A stretch of DNA of 64,000 nt from Carnegiea gigantea (GCA_029747015.1 JAKOGI010000568.1:187501-251500); one strand, 5' to 3'. Counted from the first letter of the stretch, positions 11,701 to 22,398 are shown. The notes: a model not told the origin generated them from the sequence alone. Translations and numbers: made by a program.

Positions 11701-12229
11701 TACATTAAACGAAACGATTCAATTACTGGAATAACCCAACATATAAGATAAGCATACCCAATAAATACATTTAATATGGCTCAAATATTATTTAAAACAG
11801 AAACCAAAGCCTCATTATATCATTCCATAACTGCTTGTTTGCATTTATAGCTACTTGTTTATATACATGAAAAGTATATCACATCTAACTGATTAACTAA
11901 GGTCAGCTAGCTCTGACTCCTACCCCAAACCAAAACACTAACTAGCCCCCAGACACTAAATCCATCACATGCCCTAAAAGAGAAACGGACCTACTCCACA
12001 CAGTTGGAGGATCTGACTAACTATATATAATGTCATGTACTACACAAAATGCATCCATCCAAACCGACCGTGCTATGTACAAGCAGGGCTCAAAATGTAA
12101 CCTACCAAAATCAACTCCTAGAACAACCTATCGATCCGTAGATGGATCGTAATCTGGGTCAAAATCGTCATCAGGCTCCTTGGCCAAATCGAAACTGCTA
12201 TATGATGCTCCTGACTCTACCTCATCTAT
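11701..12229 (-). mobile_element. Tekay-type 5' leader remnant
   Basis: This stretch lies upstream of gag on the minus strand and is mostly non-coding. Near 12220-12130 one frame reads an acidic stretch, FDLAKEPDDDFDPDYDP, ending in a stop. I see no tRNA-iMet primer site or LTR end here, so the 5' LTR has been lost, with a LINE fragment directly adjoining. Confidence 0.4.
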
Positions 12230-12673
12230 CTCCTGATCAACCTACTTAGAAGCATCCCATTCTTTGTTTCTTGTGATGAAATCCAACATTTTTAAAGATG
12301 TGTCAATTAAAGAACAATTCGAAATATGAAGTAAAGCTGCTAGGCTATCACTGGCACACCAATTGTCAAGCCAGAAGTTCATATTCCGACCATCCCTAAG
12401 TTTTCATCTAATACCTTTCCTAAATTGGTGGCAATTATTAAGGATACATTTCCAAAAAAACTCGTAAGTCTGTCCTTTTAGGCTGAACTGAGAAGAAATT
12501 GGTGTCAATCGGATATTTTGAATGCATTTGTTCAATCTAGAGGCTTTAGCTATAAAATAATTTCCAAGTTCACTTGCTCAACAACACACTATTTACTACA
12601 TCCCATTTTCCTAGTCCTAGTCCCCCTACCTTTTTGGGAAGTCAAATCTTACCCCAAGCCACCATAGGGAGGT
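12230..12673 (-). mobile_element. L1-type LINE fragment (end of reverse transcriptase region)
   Basis: The minus strand shows words typical of the region after plant LINE RT: PKKVGGLGLGKW near 12620 and FRKGIRWKLRDGRNMNFWLD near 12400, then a Trp-Asp word. Stops interrupt it. The left end merges with the Tekay leader near 12225; the right end is cut by the LTR at 12674. Confidence 0.7.
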
Positions 12674-14428
12674 TGTACGATGTTTTTGAGTGCAAATTTA
12701 AAGTCGCAAGCGTACGATCTTTGTCGTAGTACTTGAGGGTGGTGTCCTCATAGACGAGGATGAAATTAGGTCACTAACGGCGAAAATAATCTAATCTATC
12801 ATTATTCTAAACTAATTAAAACCATAAATAACTAAAATTATTAATTTTAAATGGTTCTAATTCTAAACAGTCACTACCTGTTCACGTTGATTTCATAGGT
12901 CATAAATAACTTCTAATTAGATGTAGTACCAAAACCAAATACACTAACCCCCTTTATCTCAACTAACAAAAAATAATATGTTATAATATGGGGACTTCTA
13001 ATCAAAAATCAAGATTAACATAATATAAACCCAAACTAACCCTCATAAAACTACAAATAAGAATAAGAACCAAAAACTAAAAACACAGTAACAAAGGAAG
13101 GGAGAAATGAAGATTCCACCAAACAACCGAAATATGGGTTTGATCACGTGAGCTCATGCATCCAAGCTCACAAAATGGACTAGGCCAACATCTCCTAAAT
13201 TAAAACACAGCAACACTCAAAATTAGCACTATCCAAATAGAGAAGGCAGAACAAGTAGAACACAGCAGAGGGGAAGAATAAGGGGCTTCACTGCCAGTAA
13301 GGTCAGCCCAGTTAATAAATTGATCTTCATTCCCAACACAAGAACAACCTATTCAAAACCCAGACTTCAGGCATCAACAAAAACAGAAAAAAGTGAAGCA
13401 GAGCAACCTGAAATTTAAGCAATGAAACAAAGGGGAAGGGAAAATGAAGGGTAATGCAACACACTAGGCTTCTTCGCTGAAGAAGCTCAACCCAATTTCA
13501 AATTAACCCCCATTAATGGAGGCACGTTCATTCTCGAACCTAGAAAACAAGTCAGAAATAGAGGAAGGCGATCGAATCATGAAGCAAAATTTAACCCAAA
13601 ATTCAACCAATTTCATGTTACAATCACAAAAACAGTTCACGAAATAAAAAACTTTAATTAATTTCACAAAAATTCCAAGCTACAACCTTTGATTTGAGTT
13701 AAACAAAACTGGAAAGGATGGAGAAATTGGATAATAAAAAACCCTAAATTTAACCATAAATCACTAAAACTGAACTGGAAATTAAAACCCTAAAAATTAT
13801 CTAAAAATTGGAATTGAAACTAACAAGAACCCTAAACCTAGATTATCTCCTTCCCAACTGCAACCCTTCAATTTATACCTAGCCCCTCAAGCTCGCTTCT
13901 AACCTCCATCTCGGCCGCCGTTGACGTGCGATGGCGTGGATGGTGGTGGTGATGTTGTGATGGCGTGCGAATAAAGGTGTAGTAGAGGATAAGGATGATT
14001 GTGGTGATGGTGGCATTGGAGATGATGGTGTTGTGGTGAGCCAGAAGAAAAATACAGAACAGAAGAAGGGGTTTCTCTCAGGGTCACTCGGGTCCCTTGT
14101 CGTGAGGGGAGAGAGAGAGTGTGTGAGGATTAAAGGGGGATGTGAGTCACGTGAGGAGCACGGGTTGAAAGGGAGGCTAGTGGGATTCTTTTTTATTTTA
14201 TTTTGATTTTTATTTCTACCTCTTTTGCCAGGGTAGGAAATGGGTTAAGGTTAATGGTTGGGTTCTTGACCCAATTTCTTCATTTTTCACCAAATTCCTT
14301 CATTTTCTTATTTCTCATCACCTACAAAAACTAAATAAAATTCAAATAAAAATCTAAAAATAATAATTATTTTGAGCACCAATCAGGTATAAAGGTATTG
14401 TAAAAATCTTATATTTTTGATACAAACA
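12674..14428 (-). mobile_element. Athila-like LTR
   Basis: On the minus strand it runs from TGTTTGTATC (14428) to CGTACA (12674), about 1.75 kb. It is preceded by the outer inverted repeat and a GGTGCAGGGGTA tract. Start, middle (CACGTG, CT-rich block) and end (CAAGTACTACGAC then a CTTGCG word) match the LTR at 18342-19910. No internal region follows its 3' end; a LINE scrap does. It is therefore the 3' LTR or a rearranged remnant. Minus-strand frames in it (for example at 13899-14087) are repetitive His/Ser-rich noise. Confidence 0.75.
14148..14153. promoter_or_regulatory. CACGTG G-box in an LTR
   Basis: A single G-box lies about 30 bases upstream, in LTR sense, of the CT-rich block, as in the sibling LTRs. 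Confidence 0.4.
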
Positions 14429-14712
14429 AATACCCCTGCACCAAGATTTTGCCTGTCCTTAAGTAAAATAAACTAAACTGCCTAAAAAGAAAATTCTAAC
14501 TCACTTTTGCAGGAATCACAATTGCATTTAGTGTATGCAACAAGCCCTTTAAACCCCTCAGTTTCCCAAGTTGACAAATGAGATCTTGTGAGGGTTTTCA
14601 AGTAAAACACCCATAAAAAAATCTTTTCAAAACCAAAGGAAAATCTTTTTGGTTTTTTTAAAACATGAACATATATACAAGTAATGGGGAAATCATGTAC
14701 ATGACTCAATGT
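14429..14712 (-). mobile_element. Athila-like 3' internal tail
   Basis: This is the non-coding tail that precedes the minus-strand LTR. It holds the outer motif (TTTTACTTAAGGACAGGCAAAA, 14446-14469 region) and the TTGCAT...TGCAA palindrome (14522-14540). It aligns with 18040-18341 on the plus strand up to about 14703, then stops abruptly against a truncated LTR in the opposite orientation. Confidence 0.7.
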
Positions 14713-15030
14713 TACTTGATTAGTTTCATCTCCCCTTTCTTTTGTTTCTTTTGGTTAGATAATGGAATTAGTTGCATTTGATTTTGTTGTTCTATCTTAA
14801 ATTTGATGTTGGTTAGGTCCTATGAAATTATGCGAGTGGCTAGTAATGGTTTAGGTTCAGCTCCATTTATAATTAATGTTTATAGTTGCTTATCATTTTA
14901 GTAATAATGAATTATATTAGTAATTTGTGAGGTTAATCTCTTCCATCACCCCTGAGAAGATGACACTCAAGTACTACGACGAAGGTCTCATACTTGCAGC
15001 TTAATATTTTACACTCAAAATTATCATATA
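14713..15030 (+). mobile_element. 5' LTR of the gag-only element (truncated)
   Basis: Only the last ~320 bases of the LTR remain. They align closely with 19585-19910 (shared TTACTTGATTAGTTTCATC, GGAATTAGTTGCATTTG, CAAGTACTACGACGAA). The end reads CATATA where the 3' LTR has CGTACA. The missing ~1.2 kb was lost at the junction with the minus-strand tail. Confidence 0.85.
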
Positions 15031-15036
15031 AGTTTT

Positions 15037-15054
15037 TAGGGCCGCTGTCGGGGA
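15037..15054 (+). other. Primer binding site, tRNA-Asp type (decayed)
   Basis: TAGGGCCGCTGTCGGGGA matches 14 of 18 bases of the complement of the plant tRNA-Asp(GUC) 3' end (TGGCGCCGTTGCCGGGGA). It sits six bases after the LTR. Asp priming is known for Athila elements. Confidence 0.7.
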
Positions 15055-15452
15055 TGACGACATTGGATTAGGTCACATTTTCATTTTCTTTGCTATTTTC
15101 TTGTTGGATGTATATGTTTTGTCTTGCTTGCTTTATTTTGTTATTACTTATTCCTTAATTTAGTTTAGTTCTTGAAAAAATCCAAAAAAAATTAGAAAAG
15201 TCAAAAAAGTGAAAAAATGGGGAAAATTTTGAAAACCCCAACAAATTGAAAAACTTAAAAAAGTTTAAAACAAATGTCAATTTTCTATTTCCCTCTGTTT
15301 GAGTATGAAATATTTTGGCGATTTCTGAGAAAATTGAAACATTTTCGTGCTTAATGTGTTGATCATTGTTTTAAGAAATGGAAAATTTACCAAGTGATCT
15401 TTGAGGGTCTTAATGATGAATAGCGGGATCATGTTGAGAGTACCCCAGGGGT

Positions 15453-16038
15453 TTGGAATATTTGTTCACTACGGCTCCCGATAAAATTTGGGATTTCTTT
15501 GAATATTTAGCTAACGACACTTGGGAGTATGAAAATGCTAAAGAGACCTTTAATCACCCCATTCCTGACCCTTGTGTGATGCATGCTACACCTTTTGTTG
15601 AGAGTCAGATTGAGACTATATCTTATGAGCACTCTCATACTCTATGTGCTCCTATTTCGTGTGATTATTGTTATTCCTTTGATCATAATTTTGATACTTG
15701 TCCATTGCTTGATAGACCACACATATTAGAGGCATTGGCTACCTTTAATCAGGAGATTTACTTTCAGAGTTTACTCAAGACTGACCTTAGTTTACGTTGT
15801 CCTACACCCAAGGCTTGGTCTTGTGAAGACTTTGATGTCAGGAGTGAGGTACCGATTCCTTTACAGTATGATTTTTATGATGATACATTCTGATGACCTT
15901 GAAGAAGTAAGTAATCCCTTATCTCCTTTAGCAGCTGCTCCCTCCCTAGAGTTTAGCACAGATACTGACCACCCCGAGGGTAGTCTGACCATTCATGACT
16001 CGTCTCTTACTTTAGCTCCCTTAGGAGAGCTCGAGTAG
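15453..16038 (+). pseudogene. Gag-derived ORF of a pol-less LTR element
   Basis: An open frame of 146 codons (15453-15893) contains TTAPDKIWDFFEYLANDTWE and a possible Cys/His knuckle (CDYCYSFDHNFDTC). A second overlapping frame (15823-16038) continues with an acidic Ser/Pro-rich tail. This looks like the shortened gag-like protein found in non-autonomous plant LTR elements; I recognise the type but cannot name a family with certainty. Weaker coding traces run to about 16480. No protease, RT or integrase lies between this ORF and the 3' LTR, so any movement would depend on enzymes from related elements. Confidence 0.65.
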
Positions 16039-16739
16039 GGAGATGGTTTTGACACAGATGCTAGTTTTGACGATTAGTGTGGAATATTAATTGAGTCAGA
16101 TGATACCTCTTTTCAGGAGCATTCTCATATGAGCCTTCTGATGTGGAGTTTAGTGAGGTTTCACCTCACATGGAGCTTAATGACCCTATTTCTGATAAGT
16201 CTTCTCTTGACTTAGTTCCCTCCCCTCCCATTTCATCTCTTTCTTCTTTCTTTCTCATTTTTCTTCCTTCTTTAGACCCTCCGAGTCCACTTTTGTAGAA
16301 TCTGAGACTTTTGTACTTGGTAGTGCTTGTTTAAATCATACTCTTGATGATAGTGACATAGAGAGACTTGAGGATCACTTTGAGGTGAAGAACTTGACCT
16401 CAGGCCTTCCTATGAGCTTTGATAAGTTGTTATGAGCTTCGGTCGGTTTTGATGAGTAGCAGCTTGTGAGCTGAGATGGAGTAGCTGATGCTCCATAGTC
16501 CTCCTCAACAACATTCGAGTGAGGCACTAATTTGGGTACAATTAGTACTCAACCTGGCATGATTATTCCACCCCCTTCCCTACTCCTATTTTTTCGTTTC
16601 TTTTCTTTCTTTTTATACATAGTTGTGGATATTTAGGACTGTGATTATGTGGGTGATCAATCTTGAGGAGAAATTTGGGATTTGTTTAGTCAAATTGGCT
16701 ATGATCACCCTTAGTTGTATTATGGTGTATTTTGTTTTG

Positions 16740-17165
16740 TAAATAGTTGTTAGTTGTGGATATCTAGGATTGTTTTTGTATATTTAAGTTGTGTTTTTTG
16801 TTTCCTTGGTTTTCTGAGGTTTTGTTTTTCTTTGGGGGGGTTTTTTTTTTGGGTTTCATACTTTGTTTTTGTTTCTTTTTGGTGTTTTAGTGGTTTTGTT
16901 TTTGTTTTGCATTTTCTTTTTCTTTTGTTTTGTGCCTTGTTTTGTTTCAGGTTCCTTTTTCTTTTGCTTTGTATTTAGGAGCTCCTTGGTCTTGTTTTGT
17001 TTTTATTTTGGTGATTATGTGTGTTTTTGTTTTGTTTTCTTTAGATTTGATTTGGATTTGGTTTTGTTTTGTTTTAGAATTGCATTTTGGTTTGCTTTCT
17101 TTTGTGATTTTGATTTTGATTTTGGTGATTTTGTTTTTGTTTTTTATTTTTGGTGGTGTCCAAGT
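16740..17165 (+). repeat. T/G-rich low-complexity tract
   Basis: The plus strand is dominated by TTTTG and TTTTTGTT words with very little C and A. It gives long Phe/Leu-rich frames on the plus strand and Lys-rich frames on the minus strand, which are composition artefacts. It lies in the non-coding part of the gag-only element. Confidence 0.8.
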
Positions 17166-17236
17166 TTGTATCTTGCGGATTTGCATCGGCTTCACGGTTG
17201 TACAACTTATGTGATTGCTTTTTGACGCCTTAGTTC

Positions 17237-17256
17237 CCACAATGAGGATATTGTGG
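17237..17256 (+). other. Inner stem-loop palindrome
   Basis: CCACAAT-GAGGAT-ATTGTGG has a 7-bp perfect stem and a GAGGAT centre (AGGA core retained). A purine-rich AGGAGAGG run follows. It lies 1.06 kb upstream of the outer motif in the same element. Confidence 0.6.
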
Positions 17257-18209
17257 AGGAGAGGTGCCCATTGCATATATTTTTTGAAAATTTTGAAAAA
17301 TTCAAAATGATTTTTGTCTTTTATTTGGGTTTTATGTGGTTTCTTAGGAGAATGTAGTCCTATGTTGCTATGTCATTGAGTTGTATGTAAATAGAGTTTG
17401 CATGATGAGATGTCTAGTTCAGGATTTAGATTGAATTTTTCATAATAACCTCATCTCATATATGTGATTTTGTGCTTACCTTCCTCACCTTTCTGTCAAT
17501 TCCTAGGGCCTTCTTGTTAACTTGACATTTGAACTCTTTGTTTGTCGAAATTGCTTTCTATGCTCTTGAAAAATGAAAAACTCTTTGTTTGTCGAAGTCT
17601 AAAAAAAGTGAATAAAAACCTAGGCCCCAATATTTGAGCCACTATCTTTGTTTTATATCTTCAATTGACTTGAACATGTGCTATTTCACTTGATTACGCA
17701 TTTGTTTAGGCAATGAAATAAGTCTTTGCACATTCTAATAAAACCCCTTTTGGGGAAGGCCTTAATATTTATAAGTCAAGTGGTTTTAGTATTCTTGTTG
17801 GAAAAAGAAAAAAAGGAAAAAAAAGGAGTAGAGAAGGTAATTAGGCAAGAAAACGAGGATCGTGTCAATGTCAGCAACTTGATTTTTGCACATGTAGCAA
17901 GATATACGTATTATTGCATATTCTGTGTGGGATGAAAAATGAGAGTCGGGATACTTCTTTTGACTTAGTTATCTCTTGATTGTACTTTCCATTTGCATAT
18001 AATTTGGTGATTTCGTTACTAGGGTGCGGCAATTGCCTAAATCGTCTACATAATTTCCCCAATTACTTGTATATATGTTTATGTTTCGGGAAAAAAAATC
18101 CAAAAAGTTTTTCCTTTGTTTTCGAAAAAATTTTTGTGGGTGTTTCACTTAAAAATCCTTACGAGGCCTCACTCGTCCACTTGGAAAACTAAGGAGTTTA
18201 AAGGGCTTG

Positions 18210-18228
18210 TTGCATACGCTAAATGCAA
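18210..18228 (+). other. TTGCAT...ATGCAA palindrome
   Basis: TTGCATACGCTAAATGCAA lies in the same conserved block as at 2221, about 75 bases upstream of the outer inverted repeat. Confidence 0.65.
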
Positions 18229-18301
18229 CCGTGATTCTTACAAAAGTCAGTTAGGTTCTTCTTCTTCTTATTTTCCATTTCTTTTTAGGTAGTTCAGTTT
18301 G

Positions 18302-18340
18302 TTTTACTTGATGATGAGTAAAATATTGGTGTGGGGGTAT
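18302..18340 (+). other. Outer inverted repeat and GTGTGGGGG tract
   Basis: TTTTACT and AGTAAAA form the stem around TGATGATG; GTGTGGGGGTA follows and the LTR starts at about 18342. Confidence 0.65.
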
Positions 18341-18609
18341 TTATTTGCACCAAAATATGATATTTCATGACACATTTATATCTGATTTATGCTCAACATA
18401 ATTATTATTTTTAGATTTTTATTTCATTTTGGAGGTGTTGGAAAAAAATTTAGAAAAGCATGAAAAAGATGAAGAAAAATGTTGAAAATGAATAAGTGGG
18501 TCAAGAACCGAACCACATACCTTAGCCCATTCTATATGCTAGCCCAAAAGCAAGGGGGAAAATAAACAAAATCCTAATTCCTACCTAGCCCCCCGCCCCA
18601 CGCTCAACT

Positions 18610-18615
18610 CACGTG
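18610..18615. promoter_or_regulatory. CACGTG G-box in an LTR
   Basis: The box lies about 20-30 bases upstream of a pyrimidine-rich stretch (CCCTCCCTTTATTCCTCAC) that aligns with the other LTRs and may be the transcription start region. Confidence 0.4.
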
Positions 18616-18705
18616 GTGCACCCCCTCCCTTTATTCCTCACTCTTTCCTCTCTTACTGGGCTCAAGCCCCATAGAAACCCCCACCCCTTGGATCCTCTCA
18701 ATTTG

Positions 18706-18710
<5 letters not shown>

Positions 18711-18763
<53 letters not shown>
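18711..18763. repeat. (TC)n microsatellite
   Basis: About 26 TC units lie inside the 3' LTR. The sibling LTR at 12674-14428 has only a short GA run (14110-14119) in the corresponding region. Confidence 0.95.
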
Positions 18764-18767
<4 letters not shown>

Positions 18768-19910
18768 TCATGTCTCTTTCTCTCGAAATCGAACCACCAT
18801 CAGAACCCATCTTCACCATCACTTCCATCATCTTCTGCACCGCCAACACCATGCATCGCCAGCTCACCATCACCGGCACATCAATCATCTCCACCGTCCA
18901 TGGATGCCCTTAATCAAATGGGCGGGAATAGAGGAGGGCGAGTATAAATCAAGCAGCAGCGAAGAGAGCTAGGTAATATAGGTCTTTACGTTATAATTTT
19001 AGGGTTTTTAGTTAGTCTAATTCGAATATTAGTAATTTAGGGTTTTGTTTTCGTTTCATCTGTTACGATTTTGAATAGTAGATCCATTCTTTAGCTTGCA
19101 ATTTCACCAAATTAAGCTTTATTTTATTATTGAGAGTATGCTTTGATGAAATTTGGTTTGTTATTAAACTGATTCTGGATTTCGTTTTATATAATTCTCA
19201 ACTTCACCTCCTTTGTTTGTTTCGGATTTCAAATCCGAATTTGGGTTGGAATTTGTGATTATGAGTTGTTTTGAGCTTTGGTGAATGATTTGGCTTGCTA
19301 GTTGCAATTTTGGCTAGTGATGGATTTGAATCCCCCTCCCTTGCTTCCTGTCCTGGTTAATGCATTTTGAGCAAGGGCTGAGCTTTCATTGAGCAGGGAA
19401 GCCCTATTTCCCCCATCCTCTCATGTCTTTGTCATTCTAACGCTCTTTTGGTGAGCTTGGATTCTGCAAGTAATCAGGTGAATCATACCAACTTTGGGTC
19501 GTTTGTGTTTAGTTGATTTCAGTGTTCTCTATTCCACATTTTCCTAATATCTGTTAATAGTTTGAGGTTCTTACCCCTTTAAGAGTTACTTGATTAGTTT
19601 CATCTCCCCTTTCTTTTGTTTGTTTTGGTCAGATAATGGAATTAGTTGCATTTGAATTTGCCATTTTATCTTAAATTTGAAGTTAGTTAGGTGCTATAAA
19701 ATTATGCGAATGGTTAGTAATAATTTAGGCTCAACTCCATTTATAATTAATGTTTGTAGTTGTCTATCATTTCAGTTAGCTTAATAATGAATTAGATTAA
19801 TAATTTGTGACCTTAATCTCTTCCATCGTCCCTAAGGAGACAACCCCCAAGTACTACGACGAAACTCGTATACTTACGGCTTAATATTTTACCGTCGAAA
19901 TTGTCGTACA

Positions 19911-20049
19911 GTGGTTGTATTACTTGAAAACGTTAATATGACTTGTGAAGATTAATGAGCACACCTAATTTTTTTACAGAACAATTTGAGAACATTATCG
20001 AGTTCCTGGCAAGATTCTAGATTTGTTCTGCAAAAGGGAAGGCTATCCT
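19911..20049. other. Unassigned host stretch, left part
   Basis: This non-repetitive sequence lies between the LTR and the GC-rich element. TTTTTTTACAG followed by AACAATTTGAG at about 19980 resembles a plant 3' splice site, but no conserved protein was recognised downstream. Confidence 0.25.
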
Positions 20050-21153
20050 TAGTTTAAAAAAGCGTGCCCAGGGCGCGCCTAGGCGCGTAAAAGCCCGAAG
20101 CCCACACCTCTGCGCCTAGGAAGGGGTCAGGCGCAGCCTATTCATTAAGCGCGCGCTTTTTGCGCTTTTCTGGGCTTTTTTCCCAGGCGCGGGGCGCGCG
20201 CTTTTTGGGCTTTTTGGATCTTAATGTACTATTTGAGAAAAGAAGGAAAAAAAAATTACAAATCAGACTTAGAAGCCTCAGACTGCTTCTCACCTCCTCA
20301 TTTGAACCTCTATGCTTCTCAGACTACTCTTCTCCTTCCTCCTTCTTCAGTTTAGCGGTAAACCCTAGCTCAGTGCAAACGGGTAAATGGTCTTCTGCTC
20401 CATTCTACTTTTATTTTTCCCTCCTCCTCCTCCTCCTCCTCCTTCTTCTCAGTGAGTCGAACCCCATGGAAGAGGTTTCGAGTTCTCTCTCTCTCTCTTG
20501 CTTGAAGGGTGCAGCTACAGTGCACAGCTACAGTGCCCATCTTCTCTTCTTTCTGTCTCTCGAAGACCCCCTGTCTAAACTCTAAAATCTAAACCTCCCC
20601 CTTCTGTCTAATTTCCACGCAGCAGGGCCTTCAATTTAATTTGAAGGGTTTATATTTTAACTTTTAAACTTTTAATTATTTATTGCTTTGTTTAATTAGT
20701 TGTGTGCTTTTTTTTTTTGTGGTTGAAAATTGTAGTGAACTTATTGGTGGTGTTGATTTTTGGATTGAATTACTTGAATGGAAGATGCTTAGTTCACCTT
20801 TGTGAGCTATTTTGCTTTGTGTGCTATGTGTTTTATGCTTTCCTTCTATGGCTCTGCTAGTTTGTGTATTTTAAGACTTCTACTATCTTATGGTGTGTGC
20901 TTTAAGAAACTATGATGTTATGTTATCGTGCTTTATGACTATATGCAATGTTATTCGTGGTTATCTTGATGTTTAATTCCTTACTTGAAGTCATTATCTA
21001 CATTATTTTCAAAGAATTGGGAATGATTTTGGAGTATTTTATAGTCAAAGTGCGCATCGCGTCTGAAAAGCCCGCGCCTTCACCTCGAAGCCCGCGCCCC
21101 GGGCTCCAGGACCCTTTGCGCTTTTTTGCACCCCGGGCTTTTTTAATCTAAGA
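20050..21153. mobile_element. GC-rich terminal-inverted-repeat element (non-autonomous DNA transposon)
   Basis: The ends are imperfect inverted repeats: TAGTTTAAAAAAGCG on the left and, read inward from the right, TTAGATTAAAAAAGC. Both lead into GCGC/CCCGGGC-rich subterminal blocks of about 120 bases that stand out from the AT-rich surroundings. Flanks are GGCTATCCT (20041-20049) and GGCTATCAT (21154-21162), a 9-bp duplication with one mismatch. An 8-9 bp duplication fits hAT or Mutator-like elements. The interior carries a (TCC)n run at 20411-20440 and no transposase; the 141-codon frame at 20160 is low-complexity. Confidence 0.7.
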
Positions 21154-21162
21154 GGCTATCAT

Positions 21163-21358
21163 CCTGACACTTTTCTATGTTTTCTACCGTCAGGTACCTT
21201 CAGAAGGGCCCTTGTGAGAATTTCTGTACAGACGATAAATAGGTAGGCCGAGAGTGGGTCTCTTTGTCAGATGCCTCTAGTGGGCTTGAAAAAACCACAA
21301 ACATCATTGTTGATGATAAGTGAGTAGGACACTGTAGTTCCGCATTCTTTAATCCGTC
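21163..21358. other. Unassigned host stretch, middle part
   Basis: This sequence lies between the GC-rich element and the CRM-like LTR. It probably continues 19911-20049 and resumes at 29078. One frame is partly open (SSGLEKTTNIIVDDK), but I do not recognise a product. Confidence 0.25.
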
Positions 21359-22382
21359 TAATGGAGGCCACCACACTATAGGTCAAGCTCAATCAGGTAC
21401 CCCACCTCATAATATTCAAGTAGTAGTCCAAGAGGTCATGAATCAAGGTTTCAGTCCTATTGATTATTCATGCATACCCATGAAGCCATTAGTGTGTCAC
21501 TTGATCCAGTAAGCACTGCAGTTATTTTGGGAGCAAATTAGTTCATTTTCTAGCTCACATTAAAGCTAGTAGATGATAGAAGTTCCCTATGTTTTGGTGC
21601 CGGCACAGTAGCTCATTCAACCAAATCAAATTACTCAGTCAGCATCCTGCCCAATTCACTCTAGTAGGTCCAGTTTTGGGAGTCAACTTTGACTCTATTT
21701 TACAACCATCTTTTGAATTATTTAAGGAGGTGAAAAGGTGTCAAAAATATTATCACAAGTGGCCTCAAACTTACAAGATTAGATAGCAGCAACTTTTATC
21801 CGAATCAAGTTCACGAGAAATTCCCTTTGATTCACTGGTTGCTTTGTGCTGCCCTTGCCAACAGCCCAGGGAGTTCTCAAGGTTTGAAGCTGCAACTTAC
21901 ACTTTGTGGTCATCATTAGGAGAGCTGGGATGTTGCATTAGCGTGACACCTCATTAATGGTAATTAGTGAGTGGAATAGGTATCAAAGATCAAGCTAAAC
22001 ATGTTGTTTAGGGGCTGCTTTTTTGTAAACTTATGCTACTATTTTTAGTATATCTTATACTTTGATTAGCTGTTGAGAGAGGGAATGAAGCTTAGTTCAA
22101 AGCCTGATTTTCACTTATACGAACTCAGTTGAAGTTGTATGAAAGTTGAGCTTATCTCCTTCTCTCAAAATCCTTTCTAGCTTATCCTGCAATCCAACCA
22201 TTGTAGGTGGTGATCTGATGAGTCTTGTCCGCTAATTGGTGGTGTGTCTTATCCTAGTTTGGATCTGTTTATTTCATTTTCATTGAGTTCCAATCCACTA
22301 CTTCAGTTCTAGTTTGTAATTGTTTATTTGAAGAGTTCTTTATATCTGTTTGTCTTTCTTATTCTTGGCTGAACCTCCATCG
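21359..22382 (+). mobile_element. 5' LTR of a CRM-like Ty3/gypsy element
   Basis: It aligns along its length with 27989-29072. Start TAATGGAGGCC corresponds to TGATGGAGGTC in the 3' copy; the end is CCATCG here and GCATCA there. The flanking pentamers CCGTC (21354-21358) and CCATC (29073-29077) agree at four of five positions and support the element's outer edges. Confidence 0.85.
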
Positions 22383-22386
22383 TATT

Positions 22387-22398
22387 TTGTATCAGAGA
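22387..22398 (+). other. Primer binding site, tRNA-iMet type
   Basis: TTGTATCAGAGA matches TGGTATCAGAGC, the complement of the initiator tRNA-Met 3' end, at 10 of 12 positions. It lies four bases after the LTR. Confidence 0.75.

Larger units (their letters stand above)
18342..19910 (+). mobile_element. 3' LTR of the gag-only element
   Basis: This LTR is about 1.57 kb long, starting after the GTGTGGGGG tract and ending CGTACA at 19910. Its last ~320 bases match the truncated 5' LTR at 14713-15030, and the whole resembles the minus-strand LTR at 12674-14428. It contains a CACGTG box (18610) and a long CT microsatellite (18711). The 119-codon frame at 18613-18972 is Leu/Ser/His-rich repeat noise. 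Confidence 0.85.

Noticed and set aside
16754..17225. Phe/Leu-rich plus-strand frames that look like membrane proteins
   Set aside because: Pure consequence of TTTTG-rich low-complexity DNA; no start context, no conserved motif.
18613..18972. 119-codon frame with a Ser-Leu repeat
   Set aside because: Lies inside the 3' LTR over the (TC)n run; not kept in the sibling LTR.
20160..20585. 141-codon frame, possible gene
   Set aside because: Inside the GC-rich TIR element and spanning (TCC)n and (CT)n runs; no transposase or other motif.
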